The notes: generated by a model from the letters alone, not told the origin. A stretch of DNA of 64,000 nucleotides from an uncultured Craurococcus sp. (GCA_902805545.1 CADCTD010000049.1:1-64000), one strand, 5' to 3'. Counted from the stretch's first letter, positions 8,390 to 18,027 are shown. Made by a program: numbers and translations.

Positions 8390-9146
8390 GCGTCAGCCCG
8401 CCATCCACGACCACCGTCTGCCCCGTCACCATGGCAGCGCCGGCAAGGAGGAAGAGCATCACCTCCGCCAGGTCATCCGGCGTGCAGCGGCGCTTGAGCA
8501 GGGCCTTGTCGATGCTGCTGCTGCGCTGCTCGTTGGTCCACTCGATCATCCAGGCGCTGTCCACCGCGCCGGGGGCGACGGCGTTGACGCGAACCTCGGG
8601 CGAGAGCGCGCGAGCCAGGTTCTTCGTCAGGCTGATGACCCCGGCCTTGGTCGCTCCATAGGCCATGGAGGAGCCGGGCGAGTTCAGCCCGGCGATCGAG
8701 GCGGTGTTCACCACCGCGCCGCCCGCAGCGCGCAGCGCGGGCGCGGCCGCCTTGGTGCAGCGGAAGACGCCGATGAGGTTCACCTGAAGCAGCGCCTGCC
8801 ACAGCTCCTCGGTGATCCGGTCGAGCTCGTGGCTGGCGATGCTGGTGCGGCTGCCGGGCGTGCCGGCATTGTTGGCGAGGAAGTCGAGCCCGCCGAGATC
8901 CGCGATCGCCTGGCCCACCATGCGTGGCCCATCCGCCGCGTCGCCCACATCGCCGGGCGCGGCGATGACGTCGAGGCCATCGGCGCGAAGCCGCGCCACC
9001 TGCTCCGGCCCGCGCGGGTCATCGGCCAGGTGGTTGAGCGCGACGCGCGCGCCGTTGCGGCCGAGCTGGGTGACCAGGGCGAGACCGATGCCGGAGGCGG
9101 CGCCGGTAACGAGGGCCGTCCTGCCCGCAAGCTCATAGCGAATCAT
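8379..9146 (-). CDS. Short-chain dehydrogenase/reductase (SDR)
   Basis: 255-residue classical SDR that oxidises or reduces a carbonyl/alcohol with NAD(P)(H). It shows cofactor motif TGAASGIG near residue 17, NNAG, active-site Ser in NTASIAG, YGATK as the Tyr-x-x-x-Lys pair, and a C-terminal GQTVVVDGG. The ATG at 9146 overlaps the stop of the upstream 3-hydroxyacyl-CoA dehydrogenase gene by 4 bases, so the two are probably co-translated and act on one substrate. Confidence 0.9.
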   Translation of the reverse strand: MIRYELAGRTALVTGAASGIGLALVTQLGRNGARVALNHLADDPRGPEQVARLRADGLDVIAAPGDVGDAADGPRMVGQAIADLGGLDFLANNAGTPGSRTSIASHELDRITEELWQALLQVNLIGVFRCTKAAAPALRAAGGAVVNTASIAGLNSPGSSMAYGATKAGVISLTKNLARALSPEVRVNAVAPGAVDSAWMIEWTNEQRSSSIDKALLKRRCTPDDLAEVMLFLLAGAAMVTGQTVVVDGGLTLSG

Positions 9147-10102
9147 GCCCCGCGCTCCAGCCCGGCCATGGTGCCGATCTCCCGCATCGCCTGCTTCAGC
9201 GCAATGAGGCGGCGGTCGCGCGCCTCGAAGAGCGCGGCCGGGTCGCTCGGCCAGTCGTAGTAGCCCGCGCCGGCGAGGACGCCGGTGCGGCCTTCCGCCA
9301 CGAGCCTGTCGAGCGTCTCGCTCCGCCCGCGCACCGGCGGCGGCGCGTAGCTCTTGTTGGCGAGGATGGCCTGGGAGAGGGCAAGGCCGGTGAAATCCGC
9401 CTTGGCGAAGACGCCGAGGATCGGCAGGCGAAGCGCCAGGCCATGGATGATGGCGGCATCGATCTCGGCTGCCGTCGCGACGCCCTCGTCGAGCAGGTGC
9501 TGCACCTCGAGGCCGATCGCTGCCTGGATGCGGTTGGCGACATAGCCGGGGACGAATTTCTTCAGCCCAAGCGGCTGCTTGCCCATGGCGCGCAGCATCT
9601 CCATCACGCCCTCGACTGCGGCGGGTTCGCAATGCGGGCCGGGGATGACGTCGACGAGGTCCACGAGATAGGGCGGCGTGTACCAATGGGCGATCAGCGC
9701 CCGGGCCTGCCGCGCCTCCGGGATCAGCGGGAAGACATCGAGATGGCTGGTGTTGCTGGCGATCACCGCCTCGGCCGGCGCCATCGCATCAAGCTGGGCA
9801 AAGAGGGCGCGCTTCGCCTCCGGCGTCTCGATGATCGCCTCGACGATCAGCTCGGCGCCATCGACCGCCGCGGCGAGGTCCAGGTGCCGTGTGACATGCT
9901 GCGCGAGATGGGCGGAGGTCCAATCCGCCGGTGCCTCCCCTCCCTCGACCAGAGTGGCAAGGGCCTTCTCCATCAGCTCCTGTGCGCGGGCGAGAGTGGC
10001 CTCGCTGCTGTCGGTGAGACGCACCTGGTGGCCGCCGAGCGCGAAGACAAGCGCCAGCGCATGCCCCATCGTTCCCGCCCCGATGACCGCGACCCGTGCC
10101 AT
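9143..10102 (-). CDS. 3-hydroxyacyl-CoA dehydrogenase family protein
   Basis: 319 residues with the N-terminal NAD fold (VAVIGAGTMGHALA, about 4-17), the central ASNTSHLDV segment and HWYTPP carrying the family's catalytic His, then the C-terminal helical dimerisation domain. The size and the HWYTPPY wording are close to L-carnitine or L-gulonate dehydrogenase relatives rather than long fatty-acid oxidation enzymes. First gene of a two-gene unit with the SDR. The start faces away from the plus-strand gene at 10159. Confidence 0.87.
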   Translation of the reverse strand: MARVAVIGAGTMGHALALVFALGGHQVRLTDSSEATLARAQELMEKALATLVEGGEAPADWTSAHLAQHVTRHLDLAAAVDGAELIVEAIIETPEAKRALFAQLDAMAPAEAVIASNTSHLDVFPLIPEARQARALIAHWYTPPYLVDLVDVIPGPHCEPAAVEGVMEMLRAMGKQPLGLKKFVPGYVANRIQAAIGLEVQHLLDEGVATAAEIDAAIIHGLALRLPILGVFAKADFTGLALSQAILANKSYAPPPVRGRSETLDRLVAEGRTGVLAGAGYYDWPSDPAALFEARDRRLIALKQAMREIGTMAGLERGA

Positions 10103-10158
10103 GGCTTTCCTCCCTGCCGTGTTCGGGCCGATACTGCAGCCGCAGGGGAGGAAACAGA

Positions 10159-10617
10159 ATGGCCGATCTGCTGGTCCAACAAGGCGGAGGCCCCGGACTG
10201 CGCTACCAGGATATCGGGAACCCGGCGGATATCTGGCATTGGCTGGAAGCGCCGCCGGCGGAGGCGCGGGACGGCATCCCCTACGCCTTCATCGCCGCGC
10301 TCGGCGACATCTCCCGCCCGGCCCCTTTCCTCTACACGGTCGAGCTCGACATCGCCGAGTCCGACCTGCCGGCGATCTTCGACTGGTACGAGCGGGAGCA
10401 CCTGCCGATGCTGACGGGCTGCCCCGGCTGCATCGGCGGCACGCGCTACCGGCGGCTGGATGACGGGGCACCGAACCTGCTCGCCGCCTACCGCTTCGAG
10501 CGGCCGGAGGTCAACCAGACGCCGGAATGGCTGGCGGCGCGCTCGACGCCCTGGACGGAGCGGGTGCGGCCGTTGTTCCGCGCCTCCCGCCGCTTCACCC
10601 GGCGGCTGCTGGCGTGA
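10159..10617 (+). CDS. Conserved hypothetical protein, possible dimeric alpha/beta-barrel fold
   Basis: 152 residues, no certain family. The ATG at 10159 has GGGGAGGAA upstream. The segment VELDIAESDLPAIFDWYEREHLPMLTGCPGC looks like the strand-helix pattern of dimeric alpha/beta barrel (EthD/ABM-like) proteins, which bind or transform small hydrophobic metabolites. It is divergent from the 3-hydroxyacyl-CoA dehydrogenase gene, with 56 bases between them, and runs 23 bases into the convergent hyuB. The fold assignment is an inference. Confidence 0.65.
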   Translation: MADLLVQQGGGPGLRYQDIGNPADIWHWLEAPPAEARDGIPYAFIAALGDISRPAPFLYTVELDIAESDLPAIFDWYEREHLPMLTGCPGCIGGTRYRRLDDGAPNLLAAYRFERPEVNQTPEWLAARSTPWTERVRPLFRASRRFTRRLLA

Positions 10618-12241
10618 CGTAGCCGAGCGCCCGGTCGCGCGCCATGGCCTCCGGCGCGCGTCGGGCGGGGTCGCCGAAGCCGCCGCCGCCCGAGGTCTCG
10701 AGGCGGATGCGGTCGCCGCGCTGCAGGGGCACATTGTCCGATTTCGGCGGCATCGGGGCTTCGGTGCCATCCCGCGTCAACACCAGCCTGCCGGTGCTGG
10801 CCGGCGCTCCGCCGGCGAGGCCGTAGGGGGCATGGACGAACCGGTCCATATTGGCGGTGAAGAAGCAGCGCGGGCTGTCGATGCGCCACTCCCGGAGCAG
10901 GCCGAGGCCGCCGCGATGCTCGCCCGCCCCGCCTGAGTCGGGCAGCAGGACATAGCGGGTGATGGTGAGCGGCGCCTGGGCCTCGATCATCTCGATCGGG
11001 ATGTTGCTGTTGTTGTGCATCCCGGCCGAGAGGGCGTTCACGCCGTCCTTCCTCGGATGGGCGCCGGTGCCGCCGATCTCGATCTCGACCAGCACCTCGC
11101 GCTTCTCGTCCGCCGCGACGGTCTGGAAGGTGCAGACATAGGAGTTGCCGTAATAGGCGGCCGGAATGCGGTCCGGCACCGCCTGGTGCAGCGCGCCGAA
11201 CATGGCGTTCAGCAGGCGATGGGTGACGGCGATTCGATGGACGACCGGCGCCGGCGCGCGGGCATTCACCACCGAGCCTTCGGGCGCGATGGTGGTCACC
11301 GGCCGGTAGCAGCCGGCATTGGCGGCGAAGGGCTCGTCGCTGGCGCACATCACGGCGAACATCACCGCCGCGTTGCTGCTGGCGAGCGTCGCGTTGGTCG
11401 GGCCCTGCACCTGGGGCGAGCAGCCGGAGAGATCGACCGATATGGCATCGCCCTTGATGGTCAGCGCGACATGCACCTTGATCGGCCTGTCGAGATCGAT
11501 GCCGTCATCGTCGAGCCAGTCGGTGAACTCGTAGGTGCCATCGGGCATGCGCGAGATGGCGGCGCGCATCGCCTGCTCGCTCATGTCGAGGATGCGGCGA
11601 CCGGCCTCGAGCATGCCTTCCGCGCCGTAGCGGGTGGCAAGGCGGCGCAGCGCCGCGGCGCCGACCTCGAGCGAGGCGATCTGGCTCTGCAGGTCGCCGA
11701 GGAGCAGGTCGGGCTTGCGGATATTCTGCCGGATCATCGCCCAGACGCCCTCGTTGCGGCGCCCGTTCTCGATCAGCTTCAGCGGCGGGATGCGGAGGCC
11801 TTCCTGGAAGATCTCGATCGCTTTTGCCGCGTAGCTGCCGGCGACCAGCCCGCCGACATCGATATGGTGGCAGAGCGTGCCGACGAAGGCGATGCGCCGC
11901 CCTTCGTGGAAGACGGGCTTGAAGGCGCAGATATCCGGCAGGTGCTGGCCACCGCAATAGGGGTCGTTGGAGATGACGACATCCTCCGGCCCCCAGGTTG
12001 CGGGATCGACATACCGGTCGAGGATCTCCCGCAGGAAATGCGACATGCTGTTGAGGTGGCTCGGGATGCGGGCGGATTGCGCGAGGTTGTTCCCCTCCGC
12101 ATCGAAGACGGCGGTGGAGTAGTCGAGCAGCTCGCGCACGATGGTGCTGCGCGAGGTGCGCCAGACGGTGACGTCCATCTCGGCGGCGGCGGCGGTCAGC
12201 GCGTTGCGGATGACCTCGATCTCGATGGGTCCGAGGCTCAT
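10595..12241 (-). CDS. hyuB: Hydantoinase/oxoprolinase B-family subunit
   Basis: 548-residue HyuB-type subunit of an ATP-dependent hydantoinase, 5-oxoprolinase or acetone-carboxylase-like enzyme. Family features include the N-terminal PIEIEVIRNAL, VRELLDYSTAVFDAEGN, ISNDPYCGGQHLPDI, CHHIDVGG and the glycine-rich C-terminal GDRIRLETSGGGGFGDP. ATG at 12241 overlaps the hyuA stop by 4 bases; an upstream in-frame ATG at 12307 lies inside hyuA and is rejected. Last gene of the TRAP-hyu operon. Confidence 0.9.
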   Translation of the reverse strand: MSLGPIEIEVIRNALTAAAAEMDVTVWRTSRSTIVRELLDYSTAVFDAEGNNLAQSARIPSHLNSMSHFLREILDRYVDPATWGPEDVVISNDPYCGGQHLPDICAFKPVFHEGRRIAFVGTLCHHIDVGGLVAGSYAAKAIEIFQEGLRIPPLKLIENGRRNEGVWAMIRQNIRKPDLLLGDLQSQIASLEVGAAALRRLATRYGAEGMLEAGRRILDMSEQAMRAAISRMPDGTYEFTDWLDDDGIDLDRPIKVHVALTIKGDAISVDLSGCSPQVQGPTNATLASSNAAVMFAVMCASDEPFAANAGCYRPVTTIAPEGSVVNARAPAPVVHRIAVTHRLLNAMFGALHQAVPDRIPAAYYGNSYVCTFQTVAADEKREVLVEIEIGGTGAHPRKDGVNALSAGMHNNSNIPIEMIEAQAPLTITRYVLLPDSGGAGEHRGGLGLLREWRIDSPRCFFTANMDRFVHAPYGLAGGAPASTGRLVLTRDGTEAPMPPKSDNVPLQRGDRIRLETSGGGGFGDPARRAPEAMARDRALGYVTPAAAG

Positions 12242-14277
12242 GGGTCGCTCCTGGCGATGAGGGCGCCGGCGGCGCCGAGCGCGGCGGTCCAGCCGCGGCC
12301 GATCCAATGCGTGGCGAAGGGCTCCTCGACGATGGCGGGACCGGGGATGCGGTCGTCAGGCCCGAGCGCCTCGCGGTCCCAGATCGGCAGCTCCCGCCAC
12401 ACGCCATCGGCGAAGACGCGGCGACGGCCCTTCAGCGCCGGGCGCCCGGCGGGGCTGGGCTCGGCGGCGTCGGGCTTCGGCAAGCGGCCGGTGGCGATGG
12501 CGCGGAGGGTGACGATCTCCACCGCCTCCTGCTCGTCGGCATAGCTGAAGCGCTGGCGGTGCATCGCATGGAAGCGGGCGAGCAGCGCGGCGAGGTCCGG
12601 CATCTCCGGCCAGGGCACCAGCAGCTCGAAGGCCTGGCCGTGGTAGCGCATATCGGCGGCGACGGCGACCTCGCGGCGCTCGGGCGGGACGCCATCGCGG
12701 GCAAGGCCGGCTTCGGCCTCCGCACGGAGGGCGGCGATGCTCGCCTCGATGGCAGGCAGGCTCGCCCGCACCGCCGGCATGACGCGGGAGCGGGCGATGT
12801 CCTGCACCAGGTCACTGAAGAGGATGCCGTAGGCGGAGAGCGTGCCGGGCTCGCGCGGGAAGATCACCTCGCGGATGCCCATCTCCGCCGCCACATCGGT
12901 CGCATGCAGCCCGCCGGCGCCGCCGAAGGAGAGCAGCACGAAGTCGCGCGGGTCGAGCCCCTTCTCGAAGAGGGAAAGCCGCACCGCCGCGCCGAGATTG
13001 GCGTTGGTGACGGTCACCATCCCCTGCGCCGCCGGCTCCACCTCCAGGCCGAGCGGCGCGCCGACCTTGCCGGCGATGGCGGCGCGTGTCGCCGGCATGT
13101 CGAGCTTCATCATCCCGCCGAGGAAGTAGTCAGGATCGAGCCGGCCGAGGGCGAGGTTCGCGTCCGTCACCGTCGGCTCCGTCCCGCCGCGCCCATAGGC
13201 AACGGGCCCGGGGCGGGAGCCGGCGCTGCGTGGCCCGACCGTCAGCCGGCCGCCGCTGTCGACGCTGGCGATCGAGCCGCCGCCGGCGCCGATGGTGCGC
13301 ATCTCGACCATCGGCAGCCGCACCGGCAGCCGGTCGATCTCGCCCTGCGTCACGACGGAGACCCGGCCGCCCTGCACCACGGAGACATCGTAGCTGGTGC
13401 CGCCCATGTCGACGGCAACGAGGTTCGGGCGCCCGAGCAGCTCAGCGATGCGGCCGGCGGCCAGCGCGCCGCCGGAGGGACCGGAGAGCAGCAGCCGCGC
13501 GGGCTGCCCGGCCGCCTGGCGCAGGCTGCAGACCCCGCCATTGCTCTGCACCAAGAAGACGACCGGATGGAAACCGCCCTCACCGAGCCGCGCCTCCAGC
13601 CGGTCGAGATAGGCCTTCACCACCGGCATCAGCAGCGCGTTCAGCACGGTGGTGCTGCTGCGCTCGTATTCGCGGATCTCGGGGCTGATCTCGCTCGACA
13701 GCGAGATGGGCAGCGCCGGGCGCGCGGCGGCGATGAGTGCCTTCAGGCGCTGCTCATGCGAAGGGTTGACGTAGCTGTGCAGCAGGCAGACCGCTACCGC
13801 CTCGGCGCCGAGCGCATCGAGTCGTGCTAGCAGGCCGGGGATCGCTGCCTCGTCGAGCGGCAGCTCGGCGGTGCCGTCGGCCCGCATGCGCTCCGGCACT
13901 CCGAGCCGACGGTCGCGCTCGATCAGGCAGGGGAAGGGATCGAGGTCGAGGCGGTAGAGCTCGCGCCGGACATGCCGGGTGATCTCCAGCACATCCTCGA
14001 AGCCGGCCGTGGTCAGCAGCACGCCGCGGGCGAGCGTCCGCTCCAGCACCGCATTGGTGGCGATGGTCGTGCCGTGCAGCAGCAGCCCGACCTCGGGCAG
14101 GGCGAAGCCGAAGCGGTCAGCCGCCTCGGTCACGCCGCGCAGCAGGCCGATGGATGGGTCCTCCGGCGTGGTCGGCGTCTTCCAGGCGCGGACGGAGCCG
14201 TCGCGGGCGTCGAGGATCTGCAGGTCGGTGAAGGTGCCGCCGATGTCGACGGCGATGCGGATCGGGCGTTCGGTCAC
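12238..14277 (-). CDS. hyuA: Hydantoinase/oxoprolinase A-family subunit
   Basis: 679-residue ATP-binding subunit of the same enzyme. It starts with GTG at 14277, overlapping the dctM stop by 4 bases. VDIGGTFTDL at about 10-19 is the first phosphate loop of the ASKHA fold; LLSGPSGG and VDMGGTSYDVSVV further on complete the nucleotide site, and the HyuA C-terminal domain begins near 520. Together with HyuB it would open a cyclic amide (hydantoin, 5-oxoproline) or carboxylate a ketone at the cost of ATP. The substrate is undetermined. Confidence 0.9.
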   Translation of the reverse strand: MTERPIRIAVDIGGTFTDLQILDARDGSVRAWKTPTTPEDPSIGLLRGVTEAADRFGFALPEVGLLLHGTTIATNAVLERTLARGVLLTTAGFEDVLEITRHVRRELYRLDLDPFPCLIERDRRLGVPERMRADGTAELPLDEAAIPGLLARLDALGAEAVAVCLLHSYVNPSHEQRLKALIAAARPALPISLSSEISPEIREYERSSTTVLNALLMPVVKAYLDRLEARLGEGGFHPVVFLVQSNGGVCSLRQAAGQPARLLLSGPSGGALAAGRIAELLGRPNLVAVDMGGTSYDVSVVQGGRVSVVTQGEIDRLPVRLPMVEMRTIGAGGGSIASVDSGGRLTVGPRSAGSRPGPVAYGRGGTEPTVTDANLALGRLDPDYFLGGMMKLDMPATRAAIAGKVGAPLGLEVEPAAQGMVTVTNANLGAAVRLSLFEKGLDPRDFVLLSFGGAGGLHATDVAAEMGIREVIFPREPGTLSAYGILFSDLVQDIARSRVMPAVRASLPAIEASIAALRAEAEAGLARDGVPPERREVAVAADMRYHGQAFELLVPWPEMPDLAALLARFHAMHRQRFSYADEQEAVEIVTLRAIATGRLPKPDAAEPSPAGRPALKGRRRVFADGVWRELPIWDREALGPDDRIPGPAIVEEPFATHWIGRGWTAALGAAGALIARSDP

Positions 14278-15638
14278 TGCATCACCCGTGGCAGCCAGAG
14301 TGCGATATCGGGCCAGATCATCATCAGCACCACCGCCAGCAAATAGGCCCCGAGGAAGGGCAGGACGCCCGTGAAGACATCGGTGATGGGCCCGGGCCGC
14401 GGCCGCATCCCCTGCAGCACATACATCACCGTGCCGTCCGGCGGGCTGATCTGGGCGATCTCCACCAGCATCGTCACGATCACCCCGAACCAGATGGGAT
14501 CGTAGCCGAGCGCCTGCACCACGGGGAAGACCACCGGAATGGTGGTGATGATCATGGAGAAACCCTCCATGAAGGTGCCGAGCGCCAGGTAGAGCGCCAG
14601 GATCGCCGTCATGATCGCCCAGGGCGGCAGCGGCAGGCCGCCGATGAAGCCGGCAAGCGCCTGCGGCACGTTGATCGTCGTCAAAAGGTAGTTCAGCAGA
14701 TAGGCGCCGAAGATGATGAGGCCGAGCAGCGCCGTGTTGCGCGCCGTCGCCTCGGCGCTGGCGTTCAGCAGGCGGAAGGAGAGCTTGCCCTCGATGGCAG
14801 CGAACACCGCGGCGCCGACCACGCCGAGCGCCGCGGCCTCGGTCGGCGTGGCAAAGCCTGCATAGATGGAGCCGAGCACCAGCAGCATCAGCAGCAAGGT
14901 CGGCATCAGGTCAAGGAGCGCCCGAAGCTTCTGCCGCAATGGCAGGCGCTCCGGCTTGGGGAGCGGGTGGCGCAGGCCGTGGGCGATGATGACGAGGATG
15001 AAGAGACCGGTCACCAAGAGGCTCGGCAGAAGTGCCGCGATATAGAGGGCGCCGACCGAGGTCTCGGTGATAAGCCCGTAGATGATGAAGGTGATCCCCG
15101 GCGGGATCAGGTTGCCAAGCGCCCCGCCGGCCGCGAGCGAGCCGAGCACCATCCGCTGGCTGTAGGCCGAGTTGTTGAAATAGGGCAGCGCCACGGAGCC
15201 CATCGTCGCCGCCGTCGCCACGGAGGAGCCGGAGATCGCCGAGAACAGGGCGCAGGAGGCGATGTTGGTGTGCAGCAACCCGCCTGGCAGACGATTCAGC
15301 CAGACATTGAGCGCGCGGTAGAGCCGGTCCGACAGGCCGGCGCGCAGCAAGATCTCTCCCATCAGGAGGAAGAGCGGCACTGCGACCAGCACGAAGTTCG
15401 AGGAAGGCCCCCAAAGCGTCTGCCCGGCGAAGGCCCACCAGGGCCGATCGGAGAAGGTGAGGCCGATCAGCACGCCGAGCAGGCCGAGCACCGCCGCGAC
15501 ATAGACGCCGGCACCGAAGAAGACGAGAAAGGCGCCTGTCAGCGCGAGGATCTCGGCCACTGGCACGGCCTGGCCGCCGCTCACGGCAGCGAAGACGGCA
15601 ACGCCGAGCAGCACCAGCATCAGGATGACGGCGATCAT
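14274..15638 (-). CDS. dctM: TRAP transporter large permease (DctM-type)
   Basis: 454 residues with about 12-13 hydrophobic segments, the DctM topology. Typical motifs include VAVPLFLLMGEILLRAG, SGSSVATAATMGS, LIPPGI and ISPPDGTVMYVLQG near the end. It forms the ion-coupled channel together with DctQ. It overlaps dctQ by 4 bases upstream and hyuA by 4 bases downstream, so transport and hydrolysis genes should be made in step. Confidence 0.92.
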   Translation of the reverse strand: MIAVILMLVLLGVAVFAAVSGGQAVPVAEILALTGAFLVFFGAGVYVAAVLGLLGVLIGLTFSDRPWWAFAGQTLWGPSSNFVLVAVPLFLLMGEILLRAGLSDRLYRALNVWLNRLPGGLLHTNIASCALFSAISGSSVATAATMGSVALPYFNNSAYSQRMVLGSLAAGGALGNLIPPGITFIIYGLITETSVGALYIAALLPSLLVTGLFILVIIAHGLRHPLPKPERLPLRQKLRALLDLMPTLLLMLLVLGSIYAGFATPTEAAALGVVGAAVFAAIEGKLSFRLLNASAEATARNTALLGLIIFGAYLLNYLLTTINVPQALAGFIGGLPLPPWAIMTAILALYLALGTFMEGFSMIITTIPVVFPVVQALGYDPIWFGVIVTMLVEIAQISPPDGTVMYVLQGMRPRPGPITDVFTGVLPFLGAYLLAVVLMMIWPDIALWLPRVMQ

Positions 15639-16219
15639 CGCTTGCGTGCCATCTCGACAGCCTCCAATGCCTCCGCCGCCTCGTCATCGATGCTGCGCGA
15701 GCCGAGCAGCCGGTCCAGCTCCTCCGGCCGGTCGGCAAGCAGGGCAATGGTACTCTCGAGGGCGAGGACCAGGATCATGGCGCAGAAAGTGAGGATGCCG
15801 AAGGTCCAGATGCCTTGCGGCACCACGAGCGGCACGCGCAGCGCGCTGTTGTCATGCGCGTCGAAAAGCAGGCTCTCATCCACCAGCGACCAGGCCGCCC
15901 AGGCGCAGAAGCCGGCGAAGCCGCCGAGCAGCAGCAGCGAGAGCAGGTGCAGCACCGCTCGCAACCGGAGCGGGAGGCGGTTCACCCAGACATCGACGCG
16001 GATATGCGCGCGCTGCGCCAGGGTATGCGCCAGCGCCCAGGCGATGCCGCCGGCGAGCATGTAGCCCGTCACCTCCACCGTGGCGGTGGAGGAGATGCCA
16101 AGGAAGCTCCGCCCGAGGATGTCGAGGGTGATGAAGAGCGCGCAAGCCAGGTAATTCCAACCCGCGACATAGGCCATCCCTGCCGCGAGCGTGGCGACGC
16201 CTCGCCGCAGCCCCCTCAC
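15635..16219 (-). CDS. dctQ: TRAP transporter small permease (DctQ-type)
   Basis: 194 residues with four predicted membrane helices and the family-like region from WNYLACALFITLDILGRSFLG to GYMLAGGIAWALAHTLAQRAHIRVD. The GTG at 16219 overlaps the dctP stop (GTGA); an internal ATG at 16174 would cut into the first helix. The C-terminal tail (about 165-194) is cytoplasmic and acidic. Confidence 0.88.
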   Translation of the reverse strand: MRGLRRGVATLAAGMAYVAGWNYLACALFITLDILGRSFLGISSTATVEVTGYMLAGGIAWALAHTLAQRAHIRVDVWVNRLPLRLRAVLHLLSLLLLGGFAGFCAWAAWSLVDESLLFDAHDNSALRVPLVVPQGIWTFGILTFCAMILVLALESTIALLADRPEELDRLLGSRSIDDEAAEALEAVEMARKR

Positions 16220-17286
16220 CCGCCGAACCGGATGCCGGAGATCGGTGCGATCACGCCATTATAGGTTTCGCCGCAGCGGGCGCCGCAGCGGCGGACGAAG
16301 CCGGGGAGCACGGTCTTCTCCAGGATCTCGCGCAGGGCGGCGCTGTCGGCCGGGGTCGCCGGCACCTCGGTCATCGGCCGCGTCGCGAGGGTGTGGATGC
16401 GGCAGGCCTCCGCCTTGCCGATGGCGCAGTCGATGCCATCCCGCGTCGCGGCGGCGCCAAGCTCCCATTGCCGGTCGCTCACCTCGCGCAGCGTGCCCTC
16501 CATGAAGGCGCGCACCTGCGGGTCCAGCCGGTTCCACCAGGCGATGTTCACCATGTAGCCGGCAAGCGCCCAGGAGACGGGGAGGTTGGAGATGTGGCTC
16601 GTCACTTCGGGCCAGCGGGCGGCGACGCCGCTGCCGCTGCCGGTGATGGCGCAGTCGACCACGCCGCGCTCCAGCGCCGAATAGACCTCCGGAAAGCCGA
16701 TCGAGACCGGCTGGGCGCCGAGGGTGGTGACGAGATCGACCAGTGAGTTGCCGAAGGTCCTCACCTTCCGCCCGCGCAGCTCGGCCAGGCTGGCGAAGGG
16801 CGCGCGGCAGAAGACCACCTGCGCCGGGAAGGGATAGATCACCATCAGCCGGGCGCCGAAGCGCTCCAGGTCGCGGTTGACCACCGGCAGCATGGCCTCG
16901 GCGATGCGCTTCGCCGTGCCGATATCGGGGGCGAGGCCGGCGAGGTCGACCATGTCGAGGATCGGCACGTCGCCCGACAGGGTGGACAGCGTGCTGGCGC
17001 CGATATCCGCCTGGCCGGAGCGGACGAGGCGCACCAGCTCCGTGCCGGAGAGGTTGCGTTCGGCATGGGTCGAGAGCTGCACCTCGATGCGTCCGCCGCT
17101 GCGCTGGACGACCGCCTCCCGCAACACGGGGATGTCGACGCGGGTAAATTGCGGCTGGGTCGGCAGCGGCTGGGTGACGGCGACGACCGAGACCTTCGGC
17201 CCGGCGGGCAGGCTGGCCGGCACCTGGGCCGGGGCCGGGCGGGTGAGCGACAGCGCGGCCAAGGCCGCCATCCAGGCCAGTCTCAT
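16216..17286 (-). CDS. dctP: TRAP transporter substrate-binding protein (DctP-type)
   Basis: 356-residue periplasmic receptor. The ATG at 17286 has GGGGAGAGG about 8 bases upstream and opens a signal peptide (MRLAWMAALAALSLTRPAPAQ). The TRAP signature region contains the ligand-binding Arg in LRGRKVRTFGNS and FPEVYSALERGVVDC. Cys pairs at the C-terminus (FVRRCGARCGE) could form a disulfide. First gene of the operon; its ligand is probably the substrate of the downstream HyuAB enzyme. Confidence 0.9.
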   Translation of the reverse strand: MRLAWMAALAALSLTRPAPAQVPASLPAGPKVSVVAVTQPLPTQPQFTRVDIPVLREAVVQRSGGRIEVQLSTHAERNLSGTELVRLVRSGQADIGASTLSTLSGDVPILDMVDLAGLAPDIGTAKRIAEAMLPVVNRDLERFGARLMVIYPFPAQVVFCRAPFASLAELRGRKVRTFGNSLVDLVTTLGAQPVSIGFPEVYSALERGVVDCAITGSGSGVAARWPEVTSHISNLPVSWALAGYMVNIAWWNRLDPQVRAFMEGTLREVSDRQWELGAAATRDGIDCAIGKAEACRIHTLATRPMTEVPATPADSAALREILEKTVLPGFVRRCGARCGETYNGVIAPISGIRFGG

Positions 17287-17445
17287 GCGGAAGCCTCTCC
17301 CCGGGGTTGCCATGCGGAACATGACATGGCCGCCGGCACTGTCCACGGGTGCAAGAGGCAGGAACGCGTGGGGTGGGGCCGGCATTGCCTGCCAGGTGGG
17401 CAGGTGGGGTTCAGGCCCCGGGCAAAATAGTCTCTTGGCTGGCCC

Positions 17446-18027
17446 TCAGACGAAGCCGAGGGCCATCCCGAGCGCCGTCATGTCATGCGCCGAAATGACC
17501 GAGGCGCGCTTGATGTGCTCGTCCTTCAGGTTCGGGATGAAGAGCTGCCAGGCCTCGAGGCCGCCCAGGACGTCGAACATCATCGAGCCGCCCGCGACCT
17601 CCCTTTCCTTCGCCTTGCGGGCGCGGATATCGGCCAGGTTGTACTTGGGCTCGCTCCATTTGGGCTGCGGCGTGTAGGTGCCCCAGAAAGCCCGGGCATC
17701 GGTTTTCAGCTCGATCTGGACGTAGTTGTCGAGGTCGTTCCAGTCGATCCGCACCGCCGACATGAAGCGGACCATCGCGCTCATGTCGATGCCATTGAGC
17801 TTGGCCTGCTGGTAGCGGCCGAGAGCGCCTTCGTAATCCTCCCTGAAGGGCTTCACCGAGGACCACCAGGGGCTGACGCCGTACTGCGTCTCCGGCGCGT
17901 CCCCTTTGGTCAGCTTGAAGAGGAGCATGCCCTTCGGCAGGGTCTCGGTCCGCCACTTGGCGAAGCCGCCCTGGTCGGATTTGCGGAGCTTGTAGAAGTC
18001 GGCGATGGAGAGGTTCTCGTTGAGCAT
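17446..18027 (-). CDS. Hypothetical protein, lysine-rich, unknown family
   Basis: 193 residues, not recognised. It has no signal peptide or membrane segment. Lysine is about 8 percent (15 residues), far above the Arg-dominated neighbours, and it is rich in Trp and Tyr (YGVSPWWSSVKPF, RIDWNDLDNYVQIELK, AFWGTYTPQPKW), so it looks like a folded soluble protein. A charged helix RARKAKEREVAGG lies near 135-147. It stands alone, with a consensus TATAAT element upstream. Amino-acid composition suggests a different history from its neighbours. It could be an effector- or toxin-like protein, but there is no direct support. Confidence 0.7.
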   Translation of the reverse strand: MLNENLSIADFYKLRKSDQGGFAKWRTETLPKGMLLFKLTKGDAPETQYGVSPWWSSVKPFREDYEGALGRYQQAKLNGIDMSAMVRFMSAVRIDWNDLDNYVQIELKTDARAFWGTYTPQPKWSEPKYNLADIRARKAKEREVAGGSMMFDVLGGLEAWQLFIPNLKDEHIKRASVISAHDMTALGMALGFV

